Source: Glaciimonas sp. PCH181
GTDB lineage: Bacteria; Pseudomonadota; Gammaproteobacteria; Burkholderiales; Burkholderiaceae_D
Assembly (NCBI RefSeq): GCF_003056055.1
Contig: NZ_PYFP01000001.1
Coordinates: 1,178,001-1,242,000 of the forward strand
Direction of reading: 5' to 3'
DNA length: 64,000 nucleotides
The translations under genes were made by a program, and so were the position numbers. Below are positions 7,898 to 16,604 of the stretch, in pieces. The notes under the pieces were generated by a model, which did no database searches, was not told the DNA's origin, and worked only from the letters and a program-made list of their open reading frames with translations. Each line of letters opens with the position of its first letter. Position 1 is the first letter of the stretch.

Positions 7898-9265
7898 TCA
7901 CGCATTGGCACGCTTTCCGATCCGGGCAGCAATGGGCAATTTCACCTGCCGCTGATGGCGCAAGATCAACCAGACGCTCGCGATCAGGGTTAATAATTCC
8001 GTGATCAGCAAGGCATACCAGATCGCCTCGCCACCGAAGTAGGTATTCAGCAGCCACAAAGAACCCAACAGCAATATCCAACTACGCAGAACCGCAATAA
8101 TCGCAGATGCGCCCGGCCGTTCAACTGCAGTCAAATAGCCCGCTGCAATCAAGTTACACCCAGTCGGCAAAAATGCCAACGCATACCAGAGTATCACTGG
8201 TTCCAGCACTTCCCATGCCGATCCGCCTTCAGGCAGAAACAGAAAAGTCAGTTGTCGTGAAAACGCCAGCATGACCACAGCGATTAGCACCGCAATTCCC
8301 ATCACCATTGATGCCCCGAAAGTAAAGATGCTTTGTACTGCGCGCGGTTGATTGGCGCCCCGATAAAAACTAATCATCGGTTGCATGGTTTGCACAAAGC
8401 CCATCATGGTCACGATGGCGGCCAGCGTCATGTATTCCAAAATAGCGTAGGCAGCTAAACCGCTTTCACCGTAGGCGCTCAATATCACTCGATTGAAAAC
8501 AAATACAGTCACAACCGGCGCAATGGCACCTAAAAATTCAGAAGAGCCGTTATACAACATCACGCCGACCTGATTGCCGCCCTTAAACGCATTCCAGCAA
8601 GGCCGAATGTTTTTGGCTTTAAAGAAGTGATAACTCAACATCGTGACACTGGACACCAGCATGCTGATACCGGTTGCCAACCCAGCGCCCTTCATGCCCA
8701 TCGGTACCACAACGATAAGGTAGTAATCTAAAGCCACATTCACCAGCGCGCCGAAAAACATCGCATACAAACCAAACGCCGCAGCTTTTGCGCCTTCAGT
8801 GCGCAAGAAAAACTCTAATGCGTATAACGCCTGCGCAAACAGAATAAACCACGCATAGGTACTTAAATAATCTTCTACCAATACCGCCAGATGCCCGGTC
8901 GCGCCCATCAGCTGAGCTATTTTTGCGGTGTTCATCAGCACTACCATGCTCAACGCAATACCAATCGCAAGCATGCTCCACAGCGCCTGCGTAAAGACAC
9001 GGCGTGCCTCATCCATCCGATTTTGCCCTGACAGACGGGCAATCAACGTCGCGCCACCCACGCCGATCATCAGGCTCAGGGCATACGGAACATAAATCAA
9101 AGGGACTAACAGATTGAGCGCGGCCAGTGATTGCGAGCCAAGATAGCGGCCAATAAAAATGCCATCAACGAAGGTGTACAGGGTATAGACCCAGCCGGAC
9201 AGCAAGGTCGGAATAGCTAAAACGATAAATTCTTTTAGCAGTGATTTTTGGGAAATATTTTGCAT
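7898..9265 (-). CDS. MATE family efflux transporter
   Basis: A 455-residue MATE-fold cation-coupled drug exporter with about 12 hydrophobic segments in two bundles. It starts with the conserved region LAIPTLLSGWVYTLYTFVDGIFIGRYLGSQ. GGATLIARLSGQN near 65-77 is the usual loop between helices 2 and 3. Exporters of this type extrude cationic drugs, dyes or secondary metabolites using Na+ or H+. The gene forms a leftward pair with the YoaK-like gene. No regulator is immediately adjacent. Confidence 0.9.
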   Translation of the reverse strand: MQNISQKSLLKEFIVLAIPTLLSGWVYTLYTFVDGIFIGRYLGSQSLAALNLLVPLIYVPYALSLMIGVGGATLIARLSGQNRMDEARRVFTQALWSMLAIGIALSMVVLMNTAKIAQLMGATGHLAVLVEDYLSTYAWFILFAQALYALEFFLRTEGAKAAAFGLYAMFFGALVNVALDYYLIVVVPMGMKGAGLATGISMLVSSVTMLSYHFFKAKNIRPCWNAFKGGNQVGVMLYNGSSEFLGAIAPVVTVFVFNRVILSAYGESGLAAYAILEYMTLAAIVTMMGFVQTMQPMISFYRGANQPRAVQSIFTFGASMVMGIAVLIAVVMLAFSRQLTFLFLPEGGSAWEVLEPVILWYALAFLPTGCNLIAAGYLTAVERPGASAIIAVLRSWILLLGSLWLLNTYFGGEAIWYALLITELLTLIASVWLILRHQRQVKLPIAARIGKRANA

Positions 9266-9481
9266 TGGACTGATTTTCTAGAAAGGATGCGCGACTTCAA
9301 GTGCGGTGACTTAATGTGATGTGGCGGCAGGAAAAACGCCGCGCGATCAAATTGACCAGCAGGGATAAGCATTGGGCATTGCTTGAAGACTTGCGTCAGT
9401 CACGCACCGTCGCGGCGAAAATAATGCGTGATCACACTGGTTAACTATTCACAATCAGGCGTTGGAAATTGCGCTGTAGCG

Positions 9482-9916
9482 CTACGCTGCCAGCCGCTTC
9501 TTCAGCATGATTTCGCGGATCTTGTCATAGCCCATATTAAACAAAAATGTATAAGGCAAAAAGAACAGGACCAGACCGATATCAAGAAAGAAGGCATCCA
9601 GCAGACTCATATTGAGGCCCCACGCTGCCAGCGGAATGACTATCGCGATCAAACCAAGCTCAAAGGCCACCGCGTGCATGACGCGCACTTTTACGGTACG
9701 AATAAATTTAAAACGTCGTTCCAGTCGGTCAAAAAAGGTATTAAAGATGACATTCCAGACCATGGCGATCAGAGAGATGATCAACGTCAGCATCCCCGCT
9801 TTGGCCATCGATACACCCATTAACCATGACAATACCGGTGCACTGAGGATGACTGCAAGTGCTTCAAAGCTGATGGCATGGAAGCAACGCTCAGCGAAAG
9901 TTTTATTGTTATTCAT
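9482..9916 (-). CDS. PACE family efflux transporter (AceI-like)
   Basis: A 144-residue protein with four hydrophobic helices in two tandem BTP (bacterial transmembrane pair) repeats. Hallmarks are the N-terminal RCFHAISFEALAVILSAPVLSW, the internal WNVIFNTFFDRLERR, and the repeat-2 counterpart RVMHAVAFELGLI with a Glu inside a helix. PACE proteins export biocides such as chlorhexidine or short polyamines by proton exchange. The gene is divergent, 121 bases away, from a LysR regulator, the standard arrangement for PACE genes, where the LysR activates the pump on exposure to substrate. Confidence 0.9.
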   Translation of the reverse strand: MNNNKTFAERCFHAISFEALAVILSAPVLSWLMGVSMAKAGMLTLIISLIAMVWNVIFNTFFDRLERRFKFIRTVKVRVMHAVAFELGLIAIVIPLAAWGLNMSLLDAFFLDIGLVLFFLPYTFLFNMGYDKIREIMLKKRLAA

Positions 9917-10037
9917 ACAAGCTCAAGTTTTATTCATTTTGGAAGCTTGCTATTCTCTTCAGTTTTATTGATACTACAAAATCAGTAGAGATCGGTATTT
10001 CCGATATATCACTAGCTAACGATGGGAATCAAGCCTT

Positions 10038-10898
10038 ATGGCGCATTCACTCGAATCTCTTTTTATGTTTGTCGAAGCCGCCGCGCTAGGCTCATTCTCA
10101 GCAGCAGCACGCAAGCTGAATAAGCAACAATCGACGGTCAGTGAAGCAATCGCCAATCTGGAAATTGACTTGGGCGTCACGTTATTTGATCGCCGGACAC
10201 GCCGACCGACCCTCACCAAGCATGGCAAGGCAATGTTGATTCAGGCGCAACAAGTGTTGGATGCCAGCGATCGTCTTTCACGGTCGGCGCATCGGCTCGC
10301 CGATGGGCTGGAGCCGACGCTTACATTAGTGTTGTCCGATACCTATCAATCGAATCGATTTGAATCGGTCTTGACGGAATTTGAGCAGCGCTACCCAGAG
10401 TTGGAGCTCGAATGCATGATCGCCGAGCACTCTGATGTAGTCGCCTTAGTCCAGGAAGGACGCGCCCAACTAGGCTTAGTCGGCGCGCAAGCAGACTACC
10501 CGCCCGATGTCGGCTTCGAACCGATCTCCGAACGCTCGGAAATCGGCCTATACGTTAGCAAAAACCACCCCTTGGCAGCTGTCGCCCATGTCACTACCGA
10601 AATGTTGCGCGATATCCGCGAACTACGCCTCAACACTTATTTAGACGACATCGTGGAACGTCGCCGGGGTCTGTGCTGGTCGTCGTCCAGCTATTTGCTG
10701 CTATTAGAAATGACCGAACTGGGATTCGGCTGGGCTGAACTTCCGCGTTGGCTGGCACACCGTTTTGCCGCAGATAATTTATTAGAGTTAAAAGTACGCG
10801 GCTGGCCTAAAACCCTTCAGGTAGACGCTGTCTGGTCGCGGCGTCATGGCTTGGGACAAGCTGGCGGCTGGTTATTGGACACCTTGCTGGCCCCTTAA
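10038..10898 (+). CDS. LysR family regulator of the PACE pump
   Basis: A 286-residue LysR-type regulator. The N-terminal helix-turn-helix spans about residues 4-62 (LFMFVEAAALGSFSAAARKLNKQQSTVSEAI...LGVTLFDRR). A periplasmic-binding-like effector domain follows from about 90 to the end. It is divergent from the PACE transporter, which is its likely target. It is the last gene before the DUF2796 metal operon. Confidence 0.9.
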   Translation: MAHSLESLFMFVEAAALGSFSAAARKLNKQQSTVSEAIANLEIDLGVTLFDRRTRRPTLTKHGKAMLIQAQQVLDASDRLSRSAHRLADGLEPTLTLVLSDTYQSNRFESVLTEFEQRYPELELECMIAEHSDVVALVQEGRAQLGLVGAQADYPPDVGFEPISERSEIGLYVSKNHPLAAVAHVTTEMLRDIRELRLNTYLDDIVERRRGLCWSSSSYLLLLEMTELGFGWAELPRWLAHRFAADNLLELKVRGWPKTLQVDAVWSRRHGLGQAGGWLLDTLLAP

Positions 10899-10988
10899 AA
10901 AATTCACCTCCAAATCGGCGAAAAACGCCATCGCTGTCACCGTTTGAAACATTTCTTCCCCCAACTGGATCAATATTTAGTCATATAA

Positions 10989-11003
10989 TGCAACACTGTT
11001 GCA
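10989..11003. promoter_or_regulatory. Perfect 15-bp palindrome, candidate Zur-type operator
   Basis: TGCAACA-C-TGTTGCA is a perfect 7-1-7 palindrome about 100 bases before the DUF2796 gene. Fur-superfamily metal regulators bind 7-1-7 sites. Homologous DUF2796/ABC operons in Pseudomonas respond to zinc through Zur. The assignment to Zur is inference from gene context; the sequence differs from the enterobacterial Zur consensus. Confidence 0.5.
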
Positions 11004-11105
11004 CACTAATCACGTCAACTATTTGATTGAAACTGATGCATCAAAGTTATATTGACTACGCAGCTAAAGTCGTCAGCAACGCAACCAAAAATTATGAAAG
11101 GCAAC

Positions 11106-11663
11106 ATGAAACGCGTACTTTCCAGCGTCGCCATTAGCGCCCTGCTCTACCACTCACTTTCTCCCGCGATTGCGCATGAAGCACACGTGCACGGCGTCGG
11201 CAAACTGGATGTTGCAATCGACGGCCCGCAACTTACTCTGCATCTCGATACCCCGCTAGCTAATTTACTAGGATTCGAGCACGCCGCCAAAAGACCCAAA
11301 GATCGTCAAGCCGCCCAAAAAATGGCGCGCCAGTTACGCGACGGCCGCAGAGTGTTTGTAACGACACCGGCAGCGGAATGTAAACCGATATCAATTAAGT
11401 TAGTATCCGCCGCTATTGATCCCTTATTATTGGGCGAGCTCCCAGCCCCTGCGACAGCAGACGCGTCCGTAAAATCCGGTCACGCCGACCTCGATGCGGA
11501 TTATGTTTTTCAATGTGCCAACCCAGAAAAACTGGAAAGTATCGACGTTACACTATTCTCGCAATTCAAAGGTTTTCAGAGAATCGATGTGCAAATGGTG
11601 ACCCCGAAAAAACAACTCGCAGCCAAGCTAATTCCCACAGCATTCCGTCTTTCGTGGGAATAA
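11106..11663 (+). CDS. DUF2796 (ZrgA-like) periplasmic zinc-binding protein
   Basis: A 185-residue exported protein. The ATG at 11106 with GAAAGG upstream gives a clean signal peptide (KRVLSSVAISALLYHS...IAHEA); in-frame starts upstream at 11094 and 11052 are less likely. The mature protein begins HEAHVHGVGKLDVAIDG, the metal-binding DUF2796 signature. Two cysteines (near 98 and 152) may form a disulfide. ZrgA proteins are periplasmic Zn-responsive proteins encoded beside an ABC transporter. Here it leads a four-gene operon with the same order as Pseudomonas aeruginosa PA4063-PA4066. Confidence 0.85.
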   Translation: MKRVLSSVAISALLYHSLSPAIAHEAHVHGVGKLDVAIDGPQLTLHLDTPLANLLGFEHAAKRPKDRQAAQKMARQLRDGRRVFVTTPAAECKPISIKLVSAAIDPLLLGELPAPATADASVKSGHADLDADYVFQCANPEKLESIDVTLFSQFKGFQRIDVQMVTPKKQLAAKLIPTAFRLSWE

Positions 11664-11678
11664 AATGCGCACAATGTT

Positions 11679-12392
11679 ATGAGTGAAGTCGTCATACATC
11701 TTGAGGATGTCTCTTTCAGTTGGCCCGGTCAGCCCGCGCCAACCTTGCAAATGGACGCATTCACGGTAGAGCAGCAAGATCAGGTGTTTATTGCCGGTCC
11801 CAGCGGCAGCGGCAAAAGCACATTGCTAGCGCTGATTGGCGGTATTGTCGTGCCACAGCGCGGCACCATCAGCATCCTCGGCACCGAATTGCACGGCATT
11901 TCTGCCTCTGCACGCGACCAGTTCCGGGTCGATCACATCGGCTTTATTTTTCAACAATTCAATTTAATCCCCTACTTATCGATTCTGGATAACGTCCTGC
12001 TACCGTGCGAGTTTTCGCGCTATCGACGTCAACGTGCATTAGCGCAAGGCAGTACGTTACGCAGCGCTGCCGAATCGTTGTTAAGCAGTCTGGATCTAGC
12101 GCCATCGTTATGGCGCAAACCTGTGACGCAGTTATCGATAGGCCAGCAGCAACGGGTCGCCGCCGCCCGTGCCTTGATCGGTCAGCCCGAAATCATCGTC
12201 GCCGATGAGCCGACATCCGCACTCGATGCCGATCGTCAGCAGCGCTTTCTCGATCTGGTTCAGCGCGAATGCGAGCAGGCTCGTTCCACCCTATTATTTG
12301 TCAGCCACGATCAGCGACTGGCATCGCGCTTCAGCCATCAGCTAGCATTAAATGAGTTAAACCATGCGGCGCATATCGAGGATGATGCATGA
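11679..12392 (+). CDS. ABC transporter ATP-binding protein (MacB/LolD type)
   Basis: A 237-residue ATPase. Walker A GPSGSGKST lies at residues 40-48, the Q-loop at FQQFNLIPYLSILDNV, the signature LSIGQQQRVAAARAL, Walker B IIVADEPTSALD and the H-loop FVSHD. It resembles LolD/MacB-type ATPases that energise FtsX-fold permeases. It starts 15 bases after the DUF2796 gene, and its TGA overlaps the permease ATG (ATGA), so the two are made together. Probable role: powering a mechanotransmission or export system involved in zinc-stress handling. Confidence 0.9.
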   Translation: MSEVVIHLEDVSFSWPGQPAPTLQMDAFTVEQQDQVFIAGPSGSGKSTLLALIGGIVVPQRGTISILGTELHGISASARDQFRVDHIGFIFQQFNLIPYLSILDNVLLPCEFSRYRRQRALAQGSTLRSAAESLLSSLDLAPSLWRKPVTQLSIGQQQRVAAARALIGQPEIIVADEPTSALDADRQQRFLDLVQRECEQARSTLLFVSHDQRLASRFSHQLALNELNHAAHIEDDA

Positions 12393-13651
12393 AAATGTTA
12401 ATCAAACTTGCGGCCCGCAGTGCCTGGAACCGACGATTTACGTTGGGGTTGATCCTGCTGGCGATTGCCCTATCTACTACTTTACTACTCGGCATTGAAC
12501 GCATCCGCCACGACGTGCGCGAGAGTTTTTCGCAATCGGTTTCCGGTACCGATCTGGTCGTAGGGGCGCGTACCAGCTCGGTCCAATTGATGCTGTACGC
12601 CATCTTTCACATCGGTGGAGCGACTAATAATATTGGCTGGGAAAGCGCGCAAAAACTGGCTCATAATCCAGCAGTGGCATGGACTATTCCACTATCTTTA
12701 GGCGACTCGCATCGTGGCTTTCCCGTGCTGGCGACGAATGGCGATTATTTCACGCACTTTCATTATGGCGACAAGCAGGCGCTGCGTTTTAGCGCTGGTC
12801 AGCCATTTCATGACGTGTTTCAGACCGTGCTGGGCGCGGACGTAGCGCAACAACTCCATTACAAAATCGGTGACCACATCACGCTGAGTCATGGCAGCGG
12901 CAGTGCAAATTTGACTGAACATGCCGATAAGCCGTTCGTCGTCAGCGGGATTCTGGCCAGTACCGGAACGCCGGTCGATCGCACCGTGCACATTGGCTTG
13001 GATGCGATGGAGGCGATTCATCTCGACTGGGAGGGCGGCGCGCCGATTAAAGGTTTAATGATTCCGTCAGAAATGGTGAAAAAATTTGACCTGACGCCGA
13101 AGACTGTTACCGCCGTATTGGTCGGTCTCAAAAATCGCGCCAGTGTCTTTGCATTGCAACGTGCGATTGCAGATGATAAAGACGATCCGCAGATGGCAGT
13201 ATTGCCCGGCGTGGCACTTGATGAGCTTTGGCAGGTTGTCGGTGTCGGTGAGAAAGCGCTATTGGCTGTTTCTGCCATGGTCGTCGTGGTAGGGCTGGCG
13301 GGCTTAGTGTCGTCGATTCTTGCCAGTCTGGGCGAACGTCGGCGCGAATTAGCCATCCTGCGTTCTGTCGGTGCGCATCCTATCGATATTTTCTTTTTAT
13401 TGGCGCTTGAAGGTTTTGTGGTGATGCTGGTCGGCGTGCTGATGGGGATCGTATTATTAAATCTGGCGATCCTAGTGCTCGGGCCGCTACTGGCATCGGA
13501 ATTTGGATTTGCGTTGCATCCTGCTCTGCCGACTGTCGGAGAGTTGCTGTTGCTGCTATGGACCATCATCGGCGGGTTGATCGCCAGTCTGCTGCCGGGC
13601 TTACGAGCTTATCGGTTGAGTTTGTCAGATGGCTTGACGCCCAGAGTATAG
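12389..13651 (+). CDS. FtsX-like ABC permease
   Basis: A 420-residue permease with one N-terminal helix (about 15-35), a large periplasmic MacB-type domain (about 40-275) and three C-terminal helices (about 285-310, 335-365, 380-405). The cytoplasmic loop ASLGERRRELAILRSVGA is the FtsX coupling helix. The start overlaps the ATPase stop by four bases. The topology is that of MacB/LolC-type mechanotransmission permeases rather than an importer. Together with the ATPase, DUF2796 and DUF3299 proteins it makes a conserved set. Confidence 0.88.
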   Translation: MKMLIKLAARSAWNRRFTLGLILLAIALSTTLLLGIERIRHDVRESFSQSVSGTDLVVGARTSSVQLMLYAIFHIGGATNNIGWESAQKLAHNPAVAWTIPLSLGDSHRGFPVLATNGDYFTHFHYGDKQALRFSAGQPFHDVFQTVLGADVAQQLHYKIGDHITLSHGSGSANLTEHADKPFVVSGILASTGTPVDRTVHIGLDAMEAIHLDWEGGAPIKGLMIPSEMVKKFDLTPKTVTAVLVGLKNRASVFALQRAIADDKDDPQMAVLPGVALDELWQVVGVGEKALLAVSAMVVVVGLAGLVSSILASLGERRRELAILRSVGAHPIDIFFLLALEGFVVMLVGVLMGIVLLNLAILVLGPLLASEFGFALHPALPTVGELLLLLWTIIGGLIASLLPGLRAYRLSLSDGLTPRV

Positions 13652-13675
13652 AAAAAGTAAGGCTAAAAATTCGTT

Positions 13676-14365
13676 ATGAAAATATTTTTATGGATCGTGG
13701 CAATCGTTATCGCCGGTCTCGGCACGGGAACGATCGGGCGGTATATTTATGCTGACCGTGCAGCCACTGCGGCGCTGAAAGCTTCGGTGGAAGCGCAGAT
13801 GGCGACGCATGATGGTGGCTATAAAATTGGGGATCGATTGCAGCAAGCGCCCTTGGTGGCATCCGCGCCGAGCAAGGCTGCCCCGTCCGCTGCGGTGTCG
13901 CCGTTTAAGGAAATTAAGTGGGAGGATCTTGCTCCCGGTAGTTGGGATCCTATGAAGCCGTTTAAGGGGATTGATCTTAGTAAGCTGACCGATGCTGATC
14001 CGCGGGCTGAGAGTGCATTGCAGCAGGCTAAAGAATACTGGAAGAACGCACCGATTAATCCAGCCATGAACGGTAAGCAGATCAAAATTCCGGGCTTTGT
14101 TGTATCGCTGGATCGGGAGGGAGAGGCGTTAAAGGAATTTTTGCTGGTGCCCTACTTTGGAGGCTGTATTCATGTTCCGCCACCGCCTGCAAACCAGATC
14201 ATTCATGTTAATAGCGTTAAGGCTATTAAAGGAGTGCGCACTATGGATGCAGTTTGGATTAGTGGGGTGTTGAAGGTTACGCCAACCTCTACTGATATGG
14301 GGGATGCTGGGTATTCGCTGGTTGCGCAGAATGTGGAGATTTATAAGGATTCTGAGACTAAATAG
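13676..14365 (+). CDS. DUF3299 lipoprotein-like/exported protein
   Basis: A 229-residue protein with an N-terminal hydrophobic segment (IFLWIVAIVIAGLGTGTIG) that is a signal anchor. The C-terminal DUF3299 domain carries the motifs KIPGFVVSLD and LLVPYFGGCIHVPPPPANQIIHV (about residues 136-180). The function is unknown; the family is consistently the last gene of DUF2796/ABC operons. It starts 24 bases after the permease and completes the operon. Confidence 0.85.
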   Translation: MKIFLWIVAIVIAGLGTGTIGRYIYADRAATAALKASVEAQMATHDGGYKIGDRLQQAPLVASAPSKAAPSAAVSPFKEIKWEDLAPGSWDPMKPFKGIDLSKLTDADPRAESALQQAKEYWKNAPINPAMNGKQIKIPGFVVSLDREGEALKEFLLVPYFGGCIHVPPPPANQIIHVNSVKAIKGVRTMDAVWISGVLKVTPTSTDMGDAGYSLVAQNVEIYKDSETK

Positions 14366-14504
14366 CTGAGTTGGGGTGTGGTGGGTATTCGGTAATTGAC
14401 ACGGGTAGCGCTCCGTGGAGGCTTGTCGGGGCGTCTAGCTCACGCGCAGAATTCTGCGGTGGCGAAGCATTTGAGAACAAGGGCAGCGATATCTACGCTC
14501 GCCT

Positions 14505-14590
14505 TCTTTTGGTTACTTTTTTCTGCGGAGGCGCCTAGCCGAAGCAAGAACAAAGTGACCGGCTACCGGGCCGCCCCCCGGCTTGCATCA
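14505..14590. repeat. Degraded intergenic repeat element
   Basis: GGTTACTTT (14511-14519) faces AAAGTGACC (14552-14560), followed by a GC-rich tail ending CCGGGCCGCCCCCCGG. This resembles the widespread Burkholderiales intergenic repeat with TTTTGGTTACTTTT...AAAGTAACC and a GC-rich end. Here it is shortened and mutated. Recognition is from memory of many genomes; copy number cannot be checked in one window. Confidence 0.4.
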
Positions 14591-14642
14591 ACGGAGCACA
14601 CCCGTTTCAATTACTAAATAACCAAACCCAAATCCATTAAAC

Positions 14643-14708
14643 CAAAAAAAGCCCGCGTAACCTTTCGGTAGCGGGCTAATCCAAACCTTTGGAGGTGTTG
14701 GAGGAGAC
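14643..14708 (-). ncRNA. Candidate anti-Shine-Dalgarno small RNA
   Basis: On the minus strand, a roughly 66-nt transcript would begin near 14708 and end at a textbook terminator: stem AGCCCGC/GCGGGCT with further pairing, then seven U. The unpaired 5' part contains CUCCUCC and CACCUCC, both complementary to Shine-Dalgarno sequences. The second is nearly the 16S anti-SD itself. A small CCAA-AGGU-UUGG hairpin lies between them and the terminator. A sigma-70-like promoter sits just upstream. The architecture recalls SD-mimicking/anti-SD sRNAs of betaproteobacteria, such as the toxic small RNA family and Burkholderia NcS27; that match is from memory. Confidence 0.6.
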
Positions 14709-14714
14709 AATTCC

Positions 14715-14742
14715 ACTTTAGCAGAAAATTTGTGCAGCGCAA
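14715..14742 (-). promoter_or_regulatory. Sigma-70-like promoter of the small RNA
   Basis: On the minus strand TTGCGC (14742-14737), a 16-base spacer and TAAAGT (14720-14715) form a plausible -35/-10 pair. Transcription would start around 14708, directly ahead of the CUCCUCC motif and terminator hairpin. Confidence 0.5.
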
Positions 14743-14968
14743 TACAGTAAAAATACGGTAGTGAAAATAAATAAAGCCATCCTAATAGCAATCAATCCCC
14801 CTACACCCAACCAAGCAATCTTGCCAAAAGACTACGAACTCACCATTCGCAGCAAATCCTGCACCGCTATTTCCAAAGCCAGCTGCATCTGTACACCAAT
14901 CAAACTACCCCTCATAGTATAAACAAGCCCTATCCCGATAATCACACACTTACAAAACGCCGCCCGTC

Positions 14969-15148
14969 ATGAAGTTTTTCCAAATCATCAAAATGGTTCT
15001 ATGGAGTTTTTTTGGTATCCGCAAAAGATCCGGACTAGAATCCGATCTCAAATCGGTCCATCCAGTCCAACTCATAGCAGTAGCACTGGTAGTAGTAACA
15101 ATTTTCATCAACATCTTGCTGTTTTTCGTCAAAATGGCCACCCACTAA
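14969..15148 (+). CDS. DUF2970 small membrane protein
   Basis: A 59-residue frame, MKFFQIIKMVLWSFFGIRKR at the start, then a polar SGLESDLKSVHPVQ linker and one transmembrane helix (LIAVALVVVTIFINILLFFV). This is the complete DUF2970 architecture seen across Betaproteobacteria: an amphipathic WSFFGIRK start and a single C-terminal helix. The function is unknown. The gene lies convergent to the MocR regulator, 37 bases from its stop, and has no operon partner. Confidence 0.85.
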   Translation: MKFFQIIKMVLWSFFGIRKRSGLESDLKSVHPVQLIAVALVVVTIFINILLFFVKMATH

Positions 15149-15185
15149 CAAATTAACCAATTAAACAAAAAATTAAACCGCACCA

Positions 15186-16604
15186 CTATCTTGCAGCCGC
15201 TGACACCAGCCTCCCCAACATCTCCACAGCCGCCGCAACCCGCTTATCCCACGGATGCCCGTAATTAAGCCGAATGCAATTAGAAAACGCCCGTTGCGCC
15301 GAAAACATCGGTCCCGGCGCAATGCTAATCCCTAGCGATAACGCCTGACGATGAATATCCAGCGCATTGACGCCGCCCGGCAACTCCAACCACAAAAAAT
15401 ACCCACCATCTGGTCGAGTAGCCCGCGTTCCCGCCGGAAAATGCCGTATCACCGCCTGCATAAACTCATTCTGCTGCACCGACAACGCATGACGCAATTG
15501 CCGCAGATGCCGATCATAACCACCCTTCATCAAATACTCAGCCAACGCCAACTGCGCCGGTGCAGAAGCCGACAAAGTAGTCGTCAGCTTCAACCGCGCA
15601 ACCGCCTGCGTATATCGACCGGGAACCGCCCAACCCACGCGATAACCGGGTGCCAGACATTTCGAAAAAGACGAACAATGCATAACTAATCCCTGGGTAT
15701 CGAACGCCTTAGCGGGAACCGGTCGTTTGCTGCCAAAATACAACTCGCCGTACACATCATCCTCAATCAACGGCACATCGTGCCGCGTCAACAGCGCCAC
15801 CAAATCGCGCTTCTTCTCATCCGGCATCAAACTGCCTAACGGATTCTGAAAATTCGTCATCAGCCAGCAAGCTTTCGGCTGATGCTTAATCAACGCGGCC
15901 TCTAAAGCCGCCAAATCAATGCCCTCACGCGGATGAGTCGATACCTCTACGGCGCGCAAACCAATGCGCTCTAACGCCTGCAACGCACCATAAAAAGTTG
16001 GGGACTCAATAATCACCGCATCGCCCGGCCGCGTCGCCGCCATCAGACACAAATTTAATGCCTCCAGCGCACCATTAGTGATGACGATATCGTCCGTGTG
16101 CACCTGTAAACCATCCACCAGATAACGCAATGCAATCTGCCGCCGCAGTCCGGCATTGCCGGGCGTCATATCATCGACAGTACTCCAGGGGTCCATACGC
16201 TGCACACTGGAAGACATGGCCCGCGCCAACCTTGGCAAAGGAAAAAGTAACGGGCTGGGAAATGCCGATCCCAGCGGCACCACATCGCGGGTTTTAGTGG
16301 ACTCCAACACTTCAAACACCAACTCGCTGACATCGACCGATTTCGATTGCATATCGGCGGGAATCGAGATATCCGGTTCCAGCGGCAATGCCGCCGATCC
16401 GGCAGTAACGTAATAACCTGACCGCTCTCTGGCCCGTATCAAACCCCTTGCTTCAAGCAGATAATAGGCTTCAAACACGGTCGACGGACTGACGCCTCGG
16501 CTGGTGCTAGCCTGCCGCACGGACGGCAAGCGGTCGCCAAATTTCATGATGCCGGTCCGGATGGATTGGGCAATCTCGTCAGCCAGCGCTTCGTATAGTT
16601 TCAT
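15186..16604 (-). CDS. MocR/GntR-type PLP-dependent regulator
   Basis: A 472-residue MocR protein. The N-terminal GntR winged helix spans about 1-65 (LYEALADEIAQSIRTGIMKFGDRLPSVRQ). A class-I aminotransferase-like domain follows, with the PLP-lysine context SSFSKCLAPGYRVGW near residue 280 and TNFQNPLGSLMPDEK. The start at 16604 has GAGGG just upstream; the 34-codon open extension is not expected in this family. MocR regulators bind PLP adducts of amines or amino acids. It is divergent from a collapsed cydB, so its original target may have been lost, or its target lies elsewhere. Confidence 0.88.
   Translation of the reverse strand: MKLYEALADEIAQSIRTGIMKFGDRLPSVRQASTSRGVSPSTVFEAYYLLEARGLIRARERSGYYVTAGSAALPLEPDISIPADMQSKSVDVSELVFEVLESTKTRDVVPLGSAFPSPLLFPLPRLARAMSSSVQRMDPWSTVDDMTPGNAGLRRQIALRYLVDGLQVHTDDIVITNGALEALNLCLMAATRPGDAVIIESPTFYGALQALERIGLRAVEVSTHPREGIDLAALEAALIKHQPKACWLMTNFQNPLGSLMPDEKKRDLVALLTRHDVPLIEDDVYGELYFGSKRPVPAKAFDTQGLVMHCSSFSKCLAPGYRVGWAVPGRYTQAVARLKLTTTLSASAPAQLALAEYLMKGGYDRHLRQLRHALSVQQNEFMQAVIRHFPAGTRATRPDGGYFLWLELPGGVNALDIHRQALSLGISIAPGPMFSAQRAFSNCIRLNYGHPWDKRVAAAVEMLGRLVSAAAR

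Noticed and set aside
14588..14791. 67-codon minus-strand frame over the small RNA region
   Set aside because: It runs through a promoter, an anti-SD segment and a terminator hairpin; the translation is Phe/Leu-rich without a family pattern.
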